Assembly: GCA_023512835.1 (NCBI GenBank)
Contig: JAKCVP010000413.1
Coordinates: 186,001-250,000, forward strand
Direction: 5' to 3'
Length of the DNA stretch: 64,000 nucleotides
DNA from: Taxillus chinensis
Lineage: Eukaryota; Streptophyta; Magnoliopsida; Santalales; Loranthaceae
Shown here: piece by piece, positions 55,309 to 64,000 of the stretch
Layout: each line of letters begins with the position of its first letter
Numbering within the stretch: position 1 is the first letter of the stretch
The notes under the pieces: generated by a model
Told to the model about the DNA's origin: nothing
Database searches by the model: none
Seen by the model: only the letters and a program-made list of their open reading frames with translations
Made by a program: the position numbers and the translations under genes

Positions 55309-55782
55309 CTACAAGTTCTTGCGATACTGCACACGATCCGTCTTATCAGCGACTTTGACGTACAACAGCTGCGCGCGGTGATTGAAGTTCTGCGTGTGCC
55401 AGTACACACTCGCGGCATCCAGCCTTCGCGCATCGGCATACACGTGCTCAATCAGCGCCCGACCAGCGCCTTTATTCCGCACATTCGGGTCGACGAATAA
55501 ATCGTGCAGGTAAACAACGTCCTGCGTGGAAGAGGTGGAGAGATGCGGGTACCAGTGCGCGAAGCCGACGACTTGTTTTGAGACGGCGGTGTCGCTGGTG
55601 CTTTCGGCGTCGATTTCCGCTACGGCGCCGTACATGCGCACGTCTGGATCGAGGATGCGCGCGAAAGTAGAGTCTGTTACGGAGTCGGGGATGGTGCGTT
55701 TGTAGAAGGTGTTGTAGCCCTGCCAGAGGGTTGACCAGATTTGTTTATCGGCGGCGGTTAGGGCGCGGATTGTGAGGGACAT
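55309..55782 (-). CDS. GNAT-family N-acetyltransferase
   Basis: A single exon of 157 residues from MSLTIRALTAADK; an in-frame Met 13 codons upstream is less likely. The fold is GCN5-related: an N-terminal alpha/beta region (IWSTLWQGYNTFYKRTIPD), then VVGFAHWYPHLS. The acetyl-CoA motif A is VVYLHDLFVDPNVRNKGAGR, where R-x-x-G-x-G/A holds the pyrophosphate. Motif B is SVYWHTQNFNHRAQLLYVKV, with an N-x-x-A-x-x-L-Y pattern common in this family. It should be soluble and cytosolic or nuclear. The acceptor could be a small amine, antibiotic-like compound or protein; sequence does not tell. Confidence 0.9.
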   Translation of the reverse strand: MSLTIRALTAADKQIWSTLWQGYNTFYKRTIPDSVTDSTFARILDPDVRMYGAVAEIDAESTSDTAVSKQVVGFAHWYPHLSTSSTQDVVYLHDLFVDPNVRNKGAGRALIEHVYADARRLDAASVYWHTQNFNHRAQLLYVKVADKTDRVQYRKNL

Positions 55783-56907
55783 ATTGTATGCAGTATTGGT
55801 GTATGGATCAAGGCGGGACAAGGACCTCGAATGATATTGGCTTTGCTGGTAGTTATGCTAGTAGCCGTCAATTGATATCAAGTCGAACGTGTGGCACGGC
55901 GATCATCCAGTCTATAGGCCCGATTGTGAGTAGACTGCCAGCAGCTCAAGCTCAAATGAACAAGACCTTAAGCGCAAAGATCTTTATCAAGCTCGACGTT
56001 GCTCTCCTTGGGTTCAGGTCCGATATATGTACTCGCACTGCACTCGTGACTCATACTCAATGCGCGTGCAGTAACTCGTCGTCAACAACGCCGACCGAGT
56101 CTAAGATCAACGGCAATGGCTTTGAGCCACATACCGTTCGCTACAGCGCGTCTTCGGAGCGCGAATGGGGCCGATTATGTGGGGAGTCACCGACGTGCTA
56201 ATCACTAGGTAGCTGCGGGATCTGGTGAGCAGCGTTCGTCGCTACAGTCATTGCAGTAAGTCCACCGTGTCAATTGTAAGCAGTATGGTCAACGACGGCG
56301 GCACTAGGCGTGGTGGCTGTTGGTCTTCTCTCATACATAGGTACAGTAGAGTCCAGCAACAAACACCATGCCGACGATCGAGCTCGCGGCCTTTATCTAA
56401 TTTGAGGACAATAAGATCTTTGCAACTCACTCAAGGCACTTAATTCCAGAATATAGGTGCTGTATACGTGGAGCCCACCCGACCAAAAGTCGAGCCCACC
56501 CATTGAGCCGTTGGCGCACGGACGCCCACCCATACCACCCGTACTACCTATCCGCTCAGGGCCCGTGCGGTGTCGTTTGCGCTGAGTCATCCGTCAAGAG
56601 CCATGGACCTCAAATTCAGCCGCATGCTCGAGTCCGAGTTGCGGTGTTTGCCAGAAAGCGAAGCGCGCGCGCGCTCAGCAGCTCGGCCCCGCGATACGTA
56701 CGACGTGTGTCGATTGTCGCTCATGGCAGAATGCCTGCATTTCGCACAAGACTTTCTCAAGGTGGTCCCGGTATCGATCAATATCTCGCGACGGAATCAA
56801 TCATTCTGGTCTTGCATTCAAGAAGAGGAGCAGCCGTGGCGATGCATCAAGGGCAAGTGTCAGTTTACCTGGGGCTTGAGTGATGGTCAAGACAATGCAG
56901 CCTTGCC
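55783..56907. other. intergenic/decayed region upstream of NACHT-WD40 gene
   Basis: About 1.1 kb. From about 56570 on, frames alternate on the plus strand and show isolated NLR-like pieces without a continuous reading frame. GCCCACCC occurs three times near 56477-56545. The 5' end and P-loop of the following NACHT gene are probably damaged here. Confidence 0.4.
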
Positions 56908-59900
56908 GTGCTGGGGCCGCCTAAAACCCATTGTAGGCAACGCACAGCCTGTCTTCCCTACTCCGGAAACAATGCGATTGGCTATGAAGGAGTATCGATT
57001 AAACCCCTTGAGCAAATTATCGCTGATGATGCAAGTTTGTCAGTCATAACGTATTTCTTCTGTCAAGGAAAAGACACCAATCTCAACACTGCTCCGGCAG
57101 TTCTGAAGGGTCTATTGTTTTATCTGCTTCACCAGCACGAGAAGCTCGTTCTTCCAACCTTTCGAGCGGACAAGGATTTCCTGAATCAGACATACGATGA
57201 CCAAGACTCATTCTGGCTCTTGAGCAAGACACTTCAGGATGTTTTGGAGAACTTCCCTCAGAGGATTTTCATAGTGGTGGATGCGCTTGACGAGTGCAAT
57301 ACTAACCAGCGAGAGCTTCTAAAGCTTATCCTCCAGGTCCAAGAATCGTCTTCTAATAAAGTCAGATGGCTTCTCTCGAGCCGAGACGAGCCAGACATTG
57401 GAAAAGAGTTACTGTATGGAGACGCTTCGCAAATCGACTTAGCGTCACATCCTCAGCAGATTAAGGAAGCTGTCGACAGCTTCATCCTCAATCGAGTCAA
57501 AGACTTGGCCAAGAAGAATCGCTATCCGGATGATCTTTTTCAAATTGTCTTAAAACACATGAGACAGAACGCACAGGGAACATTTCTCTGGGTGTCCCTA
57601 GTGTGTCAGGAATTGGAGAAAACATCCCTTCTTAGGACCAAGAAAAGGCTTTATTCTCTTCCGTCGGAACTCCAAGAGCTTTATAAAGTCATGCTTTCTC
57701 GAATTGGCCTTAGCTCGGACGAAGACTTCGTAGAGCAAGATCGAGCCGTCTGCCTCCAAATTCTGCGCTTCATTGTGATCTCTCAAAATCCACCGTCTCT
57801 CTTGGAAGTAGCGCACTACGCAGGATTTGAAGATGACTTTGAGGACAGTTCGGACTCCGTCCTAGAATTCGTCAAGAAATGTGGATCTTTCCTGGTCTAT
57901 GAGCAGGAACGCGTGCGGCTGGTACATCAGTCTTGTGCAGACTTCTTCCGTACGCCAACAGGAAATATCTTCGCCAATGGAATCATTGAGGAGCATCTCA
58001 AAGTCGTGGACACAAGCATCAAGATCATGTCCTCCCTACTGAAACGAGATATTTGCAATCTGAAGTGTGTGAGCGTGGACGTGCTAGCAGTTGAAGAGGA
58101 TGAGCTGAGTCGCAGAGTACCGTTTCATCTACGGTACGCCTGTCAATACTGGGTGAAACATCTCTTTGATGGTGTCAACGGCTCAGTTGAGACCGTGAGG
58201 ACTTCTCTCAGTGCGATTGATTCATTCTTACAGCATCATTTGCTACACTGGTTAGAGGCAATGAGCCTTCTCGGTAGCATGTCCATAGCCATGAACCAGA
58301 TCGAAGATTTCTCAGAATGGACTAAGGTATGTTTAGTGCAACCTCCAAGAACTTCCGCTAATTGGCTTAAGACCATGGAAAATCGCCAGCTTCACAATCT
58401 TGCACTCGATGCCAAATACTTCTGCCGGACCTTTTTCTAAATAACGACGTCTTACCCACTTCAGATATACTACTCAGCTCTCCTGTTCAGCCCAAGAAGC
58501 AGCGTTATTCACAGAGCATTCATGTTCGAGTGCTTTTACCCCGGAGTTGAAATCAGCAAAGTACTGTCAGATTGGGATAGATATGTCAGTCGGACATTTC
58601 ACGATGACGAATTAGACGGTCGTGGCCCTCTAACTTTCTCCCCCGACGGAAATAGCCTGGCTTACGCATGCAAGTCCAGCATCAAGGTTTTAGATCTTAA
58701 ACAACAGGCTATTCAGCAGACTTTCGAAGCACAAAGCTCTATCAAGCAGCTATCGTTCTCCTCAGATGGATCCGGAGTCACATTTGTGGCACGGCGGTTC
58801 AATAACCTCGAGCGTTATACAATCGGCATCTACACAGTCGAGACAGGTGCTCGTCGCGTAATGGAGCAAATCTCACATGAGTGTAACAAACTGTTATCTT
58901 GATCAGATGAAAAGTCATCACCTACGCTATCCCCAGATGGTTCTATAATTGCACTCCGATTTTGTTCTGGGATTTCTCCTACTGTACTCTCTGTACTGAG
59001 AGTGAGAGATGCAAAATCATTGATGGGAGTTTCGTTTTCACCCAAGTGGGTAAAAAACCTTGCAATCTCTCCGGACAATCGCTACATCGCTGTAGATGAA
59101 GACGATGGGTCTCTGACGATCTTCAACATTTCGACCAAGTGCCACATTCGCCGCAGGAATCTGTCAAACGGCGAAGTTCGATCATTTGCCTTCTCACCAA
59201 ATAGCCAAATTGTGGCTAGTCTTTACTCCGGCGGCTCAGTCGAAGTGTTGGGTACGGAAAACTTGGAATGTCTTCAGGCTATCGACGTGGGCTCAATTCA
59301 ATTCGGACGGCTCTTCTTTCTTGACGACTTTATCCTAGGCGTATACTATACCAATTTCCGACACAACCTCCTCTTAGCAGATACTTGGACAGGGAAACGC
59401 ATAGCTGTGCTAGAAGGGGCTTTTAGACCTGGGTTCAACAATCTTGCAGCAAGTCCCAAAGGAAAAGTATTCGCTGAATCCTATGAATCTGGGACCATCC
59501 GGCAATGGCGATATGATCAAATCGATGCATCGCCCATAGCAGACGAGCCTGCTCCTCCAGTCAGAGTCCAAAATACCAAACATGTGTCAGCCCTATTCAA
59601 ACATGTGCCGCCCCTATCCAAACATGTGCCAGCTCTATTCAAACATCCGGACAGCTCCAGACTCATTTCCGTTGAAGAAGGCAGCAGGCTTCGTGTCTGG
59701 CGGATAGACAACATGACGTGTAAGAATACCTACCACTTTCCCGAGGAGTTGATAGATCTGGACTTTTCGCATGACAGATCGCAGATGGCTCTTCGATGCT
59801 GGAATAAGGGTCCTGGTAGAGCTGAGGTTAATATTGTTCGAATTCTCTCTGCGAAAACCATGAAACCTTTACGTGACCTGGCTATATCGAGAGATTCTGA

Positions 59901-60525
59901 TCGGGCCCTCAAATTTTCACCCGCGTCACCGATTCTCGCGGCTGCTGTTGACAATCGCTTGAAGCTATGGGACACAGAATCATGGAGCTGTCTGACGACT
60001 GTGTCAATAGAGGTGTATGGTATCCGCAAGATGGAATTTTCTGGGGACGGGACAAAGTTCGCAATAATTTCTGGCAGTCCTTCTTCCTCAGAAAGAGTAT
60101 GGACCATACAAGTATGGGACATTGGTTCGGATGGTAATCTCGGTAAGCATGAGATCATTAAATCGGACCGTGCGTTGTACAGCAACATTGCAGAAGTTGC
60201 TTTTTCACCGAATGGACGTATAATAGGTTGGTCAGAAACGTCTAGCAAGGTAATCCTAACAAAGAGGATTGGATCTTCGCTACCGTTGATTGAGCACGAA
60301 GGAAGAGGATATGGAGAATTAGAGATCGATGACGACGGTAATCCTAAGGCTCATTTGGGTGGAAGGGTTGAGTTCGACGAGTCAAAGGGCTATCTGTGTC
60401 TCCCAGGAGGCAACCATCTATGGCTCCCTGAGGATTACAGGCATTCTGTGGTGTGTTCTGGACAATACGCCTTCATGGTCCATGAAAAAGACAATGGGAT
60501 TGTCAAGATCAAGATGGTCCAATGA
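56908..60525 (+). pseudogene. NACHT-WD40 (STAND/NLR-type) gene, probably disrupted
   Basis: One reading frame runs about 1,200 codons but is broken by two in-frame stops, TAA at 58438-58440 and TGA at 58900-58902. The first part is a fungal NACHT ATPase of the HET-E/HNWD kind: ITYFFCQGKDTNLNTAPAVL, Walker B RIFIVVDALDEC, sensor RWLLSSRDEPDI, then GTFLWVSLVCQELEK and FLQHHLLHWLEAMSLLG. The linker YYSALLFSPRSSVIHRAF and degenerate WD40 blades (FSPDGNSLAYAC, LAISPDNRYIAVDEDDGS, RVWRIDN) follow. No intact Walker A is visible: upstream of about 56990 GKT-like remnants fall in other frames, and there is no ATG. Each stop lies inside a GT...AG pair whose length is divisible by three (58327-58464, 138 nt; a weaker pair ending at 58915, 60 nt), so splicing could rescue them. 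Family homology across both sites favours nonsense mutations. Confidence 0.7.
59578..59640 (+). repeat. 21-bp tandem repeat, three copies, in WD40 region
   Basis: Units start AAACATGTG at 59578, 59599 and 59620 and encode KHVSALF, KHVPPLS and KHVPALF. They sit between WD blades of the NACHT-WD40 gene. The copies differ at a few bases each. Confidence 0.85.
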
Positions 60526-61139
60526 GGAGGGATCCACCTCAATGCATTACATTTCTGAAGTGATTATTCAGCGTCTGCATCCTGATTCGATCCGCAGAAT
60601 ACATCTCTAGAAAACACTAAGCAAGTCAAGAGATGTATATACTTGCGTGGACCGGCAATCATCCAGTAGCTTATCACCATTACTCCGTTCTTTATCTTCA
60701 GATGCCTGCTCTCACAATCCTAGTCTCGTACTTGAGGGGCTGAAAGTCGACTTATAATGCCTACTACAGCGAGTGGCTTTTCAGATCTTATGCGTTATGG
60801 CTTGCCTACTAGCTTCGGGAATTGACAGCGTCTGCAAGAGACCAATAATGTAAGCCCTTTGTTCATAACTTGCACAGGATTACCGCTGGTCCTATACAAA
60901 CGCTTACAGCAAGCTGCTTACCAAGCCGTACGTAGCTGCTATAGCCTCTAGCAGAAGCGAGAACCGCCGTCTGCGAGTTTATGTGTACTTCTCATTCGTA
61001 AGATGTCTCCTTAAACAGCGAGTACCTCAGTCATGGTGTACATGCTACAAAAGTGGTTTTCTGAGAGAACGCAGCGCTCAACGTAGACCATGTAAGATGA
61101 ACACTCATAAACGCAAGAAAGAAAAAAAGAGAACAAAAA
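60526..61139. other. convergent intergenic region
   Basis: About 600 bases between the NACHT-WD40 gene and the convergent PNP_UDP gene. No coding frame or repeat has support. Confidence 0.5.
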
Positions 61140-62198
61140 TCATATTGGAACAGTGATCATATTGCAATTCCGAAAGTAATACATCAAAAATGTCAAATTA
61201 ATCAAGCCTCGGCCAGCATGCCAAAAAGGCTCATCCTCAAAAGCCCGAGGTCGAACATGACGTATAAGCTTAAGCATCTGCCGAGCATAAATCGCAGCAT
61301 GAAGCGTCGCGCAGCCCATCCACTCGCCCGTCCCACACCCATCCGCATAATCAGCAATCCCACGAACAGTAAAGCACCGCATACGCGAGTAAAACACGCG
61401 ATCCTGCACATCGAAGCAAATCATATTGTGATCGCGTGCCAATCGATCGCGCAACGCCGCGTCGCGCATAGGCTCAGAGCTGAACGCCGTGAGGCCATAA
61501 TGCACGTGGAACTGATCCTCGTCGAAGCTAGGTATGCGCGGGGCGCGGGTGATGATGGACTCCCAGTCGTCTGAAGCGTTTGACTGGTTTCCCACGGAAG
61601 CGAAGAGCACATCTGTCGCTGCATCGGGCTCCGCGAAGATTTCGCGCAAATGCTCGTTTTCACGCCGGATTTCCCGCGCTGTTTCCGCGAGGCGGTCGCC
61701 CTTGATGGCGTGCGTACTCTGCTGCAGCGGAATAGTATGCAAGATCTCCTCGGGCGGCTGCTCGGCGTTGCGCATCAGGAATGAAGGATCCGCTCGGTCA
61801 AGATCACCAGCGGAATAGTGCACAACACCGCCCTTGTCGAAACCCTGCGGTGACGCAACGACCACATCGCCCAGTCTGATATCGTACTTGGGCGGTTTCG
61901 GCGCGCCGCCGGCTGAACCGGTGATGAGGCCCATGCACAGGTTTGGATAGCGTGCGTGGAGCGCGTGTGCGGCGGCGGCGTTGCCGGGGTGGCTTGGTTG
62001 ATCGTGTTTCCATGCGGATAGGAGCATGATTACGACTTTATTCGCGCCGATGCGGCCTTCTGTCCAGAGTGGTTGTCCGCCGGGCACACTTGGGCCTGGG
62101 GCGTATTCTTCGTCGAGCATTTTGCGTGCTGCGATTTGGTCGACTGGTTCGTTGCAGAGCCAGGCCAGAGTGTATTCGGAGCGGGCGGGAACAGACAT
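61140..62198 (-). CDS. stand-alone PNP_UDP phosphorylase-domain protein, NLR-effector type
   Basis: A single exon of 352 residues from MSVPARSEYTLAWLCNE; further upstream in-frame Mets are less likely. The nucleoside-phosphorylase fold is seen from EYTLAWLCNEPVDQIAARKM, RIGANKVVIMLLSAWK, LCMGLITGSAGGAP and YDIRLGDVVVASPQG to CFTVRGIADYADGCG and ATLHAAIYARQML. RGIADYADG corresponds to the RGISDYAD substrate-loop motif of fungal family members. In fungi this domain most often forms the N-terminal effector part of NLR-like receptors, followed by NACHT or NB-ARC with TPR, ankyrin or WD40 repeats. Here it ends without a nucleotide-binding domain and faces a NACHT-WD40 gene tail to tail. It may cleave nucleosides or nucleotides on activation; a metabolic phosphorylase is the alternative. 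Confidence 0.85.
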   Translation of the reverse strand: MSVPARSEYTLAWLCNEPVDQIAARKMLDEEYAPGPSVPGGQPLWTEGRIGANKVVIMLLSAWKHDQPSHPGNAAAAHALHARYPNLCMGLITGSAGGAPKPPKYDIRLGDVVVASPQGFDKGGVVHYSAGDLDRADPSFLMRNAEQPPEEILHTIPLQQSTHAIKGDRLAETAREIRRENEHLREIFAEPDAATDVLFASVGNQSNASDDWESIITRAPRIPSFDEDQFHVHYGLTAFSSEPMRDAALRDRLARDHNMICFDVQDRVFYSRMRCFTVRGIADYADGCGTGEWMGCATLHAAIYARQMLKLIRHVRPRAFEDEPFWHAGRGLINLTFLMYYFRNCNMITVPI

Positions 62199-62744
62199 TT
62201 TCGTGATGAATTCGTCGGCGGAATGGTTGAATGCGTAGATGGGTTGCTGGTTATGCACTGTGCTTTTGTGTTTGCTGAAAACGTGTTCCTTTGATGGGGA
62301 GCAGAGTCTGTGAGGCAGAGACGGGAAAGATGCGCAGTCGTTGAGGGGACGATGGTAGAGGGTAGGATTAGGCAGTGCGCTGGCTCTGAATCGCATTTAT
62401 AATTTGTGAGTTGTAACTCCTTTGTCATAGACAATGTTTGCTGACAAGTCATAGGCTGCACACAATAATGGTGATTTGCATAGTTCATCCCAAATCACAG
62501 AGTGAAGAACGGACAAAGCTCAGAGTCGCGCCCTCCAAGCGTCGTAACATGGCCTGGTCTGTAAGAAATGCATTTTGAGGAGGCTCTATGGAGAAGTCTC
62601 ACGGATATGGTCCTCCGATCTCCGGCCTTGCGCCCAGATTCCACCGCCCAGCCCTCCACCACGGCTTCTCCATGCTAGTGCGTCAGAGAGGTATACTGAT
62701 GGTTCAGGCTTCTCAAAGGCCACCTGAACCATCAGCATAGCCAC
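62199..62744. other. intergenic region with hairpin
   Basis: It contains the promoter of the PNP_UDP gene and the 3' end of the partial gene further right. The notable feature is an inverted repeat at 62692-62739. No coding frame. Confidence 0.5.
62692..62739 (-). terminator. perfect 13-bp inverted repeat just after a stop codon
   Basis: CTGATGGTTCAGG (62696-62708) and CCTGAACCATCAG (62723-62735) are exact inverted copies with a 14-base loop; three more pairs follow after one mismatch. It begins about 5-10 bases past the stop of the minus-strand gene, in its 3' untranslated region. Eukaryotic genes do not use hairpin terminators in the bacterial manner, so a 3' end processing, stability or MITE-footprint role is open. 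Confidence 0.4.
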
Positions 62745-64000
62745 CTACGAACGAAGATGCCTTGAGACTCCGATATCAAAGGATCGGAGCATGATGAAGG
62801 CAGTGACCGTGTGATTAGCACGGTCATAGCCTCTGATGCATCGGTCAATACTGTGGAAAGACTAGTTAGCTGCTGCCGCTGAGTGGAACGGAACGGAGCG
62901 ATCAGCTTACGCCATGGATGCCAGCTCATCTTTGTATACTTTCTGAGAACCGAGGTCGGAGAGCACCCACTCCCGGTTCTCACCCATGCATGCAAATGTC
63001 AGATCATCTGCAATCTGAAAGTAGCAGGGCTGACCCGCCACCTGCAATCCACTTGTGAATCCATTATTCTGAACCACGAGGTGGATTGCTCGGGTCAGAT
63101 TATCGAAGCTCCATTGGCTTCGGTCATTGACGATGCTGGCGACGCGAAGAGAAGGGTCGCGTTCGTGACAGAAGATGAATTCGCGGAAGTCGGTGACTGG
63201 AATCGCTAAACGGAATTAGCTGATGCTTAAAGAAGATACAAGCAAATGAATGTGAGACTTACGCTGCGCACCAGGTGTTCCAGTGGACGATTCAGGAGCG
63301 GCGCCATCGGTAGCATTCCCATCGCTATGGCCACTCTCGGTCTTTGTCTTTCTCAGGGATTCAGTAGGCGGGTTTTGGCGGATGTCTTCGAGAGATCTAC
63401 TTACACCAGATTGCTGATGCGAGCGCTGAGGCTTTGGGACCTGGAGCAGTTGGCTTGGACTGCCGCTAGTAGCATGACTGTGGCGTTCACGATTATTCTT
63501 GGCTTTAGCGCTAGTTCCTGGGGTCTGTTTGCGTGATTCTTGAGAGCTGCGATCGGAAGAGCTAGGCAATTTCGGGGTATCTGGCGAAAATTGCCGACGA
63601 TCTTCAATAGGGTTAGTTTGCTGCACCAGACCAGACATTGCTGGACCTGGCTGGGGGTTGGCGCTAGGCATAGTCTGCAAATTTCCAGGCATGAAGAGAG
63701 GAATGTGAGATAGTCCGCTAGGATGAGCAGGTGTAACTGCAACTTCTGAGCTCGTGTTGTAGAAAGGAGCGATGACAGGATGTTGTGTGATCTGTTGAGT
63801 AGCGGGAGTTAGAAGGTGTACTGGACCGGTGAAGAATGTGATAGGGGTACTGAAGAAAGGATTGTAAATGTACGGGGCGCTGTTGTAGGGGGGGCTGATT
63901 ACCGACGTGACGTTGATGTCCGGCACCGGGCCAGAAGTCGTGTTGCTGAGATGGGGAATATTTGGGTGATGGGGACGAGAGGTGCGCTGGGCTGACTCTG
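62745..64000 (-). CDS. protein of unknown function, C-terminal part (5' end beyond window)
   Basis: The frame is open at the right edge, so the gene starts beyond 64000. Exons are >64000-63263, 63205-62911 and 62850-62745, with introns GTAAGT...TTTAG (57 nt) and GTAAGC...CACAG (60 nt) in phase. The visible N-terminal 245 residues are disordered, Pro/Ser/Gln-rich (IYNPFFSTPITFFTGPVHLL; KQTPGTSAKAKNNRER). The C-terminal 135 residues look folded: PVTDFREFIFCHERDPSLRV, WSFDNLTRAIHLVVQNNGFT, QVAGQPCYFQIADDLTFACM and IDRCIRGYDRANHTVTAFIM. No named family comes to mind. A regulatory or nuclear protein is possible from the disordered/folded layout, but nothing in the sequence proves it. Confidence 0.65.

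Noticed and set aside
1..64000. tRNA genes, CRISPR arrays, bacterial-type operons, transposons
   Set aside because: I looked for B-box/T-arm motifs, direct-repeat arrays, transposase motifs and long terminal repeats and saw none; CRISPR and operons are not expected in a fungal nuclear genome.

Overview
The window looks like nuclear DNA of a filamentous ascomycete (Pezizomycotina), most likely a Dothideomycete. The evidence is short GT-AG introns (about 45-140 nt), compact gene spacing, and a set of genes with fungal architectures: SAGA subunit Spt8, an ankyrin-PH-ORD oxysterol-binding protein, the alpha-aminoadipate enzyme Lys1, a PTH11/rhodopsin-type receptor, NACHT-WD40 and PNP_UDP proteins, DUF3431 and small cysteine-rich secreted proteins. 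I saw no tRNA, rRNA, transposon or CRISPR array. The class-level placement is an inference from gene content.

Layout. 1-7 kb: the 3' part of spt8, a small cysteine-rich secreted protein, an MFS transporter and a second secreted protein. 7-17 kb is housekeeping: LYS1 and RAD50 share a divergent promoter with a Gcn4/CpcA-type box, followed by an OSH1/OSH2-type lipid-transfer protein. 17-23 kb: a degenerate minisatellite, a Lys/Ala/Glu-rich protein with Myb/SANT-like modules, a small unknown gene and a p24 cargo receptor. 23-27 kb: a type II membrane protein resembling a glycosyltransferase and a divergent 14-3-3-like protein with a proline-rich tail. 29-35.5 kb: an accessory trio (O-methyltransferase, PTH11-like receptor, cytochrome P450). 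36.7-42.4 kb: a HAD hydrolase, a three-exon mitochondrial ribosomal protein gene that open reading frames alone do not reveal, and a large uncharacterised Cys/His protein. 43-55 kb: SWR1, complex I subunit NDUFB8 and DUF3431, bracketed by two paralogous cysteine-rich single-pass membrane proteins. 56.9-64 kb: a NACHT-WD40 (STAND/NLR-type) gene interrupted by two in-frame stops, a convergent stand-alone PNP_UDP phosphorylase-domain protein, and the 3' part of an unknown gene.

The housekeeping blocks are tightly packed and intact. The accessory signal sits in three places: the OMT/receptor/P450 trio, the pair of cysteine-rich surface proteins, and the NACHT-WD40 plus PNP_UDP neighbourhood. In fungi the last two domain types are normally fused in one NLR-like receptor. 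I found no clear backbone synthase, so the trio is at most a fragment of a metabolic cluster. Exon boundaries were worked out by hand from splice signals, reading phase and protein-family continuity, and none has been tested with transcripts.
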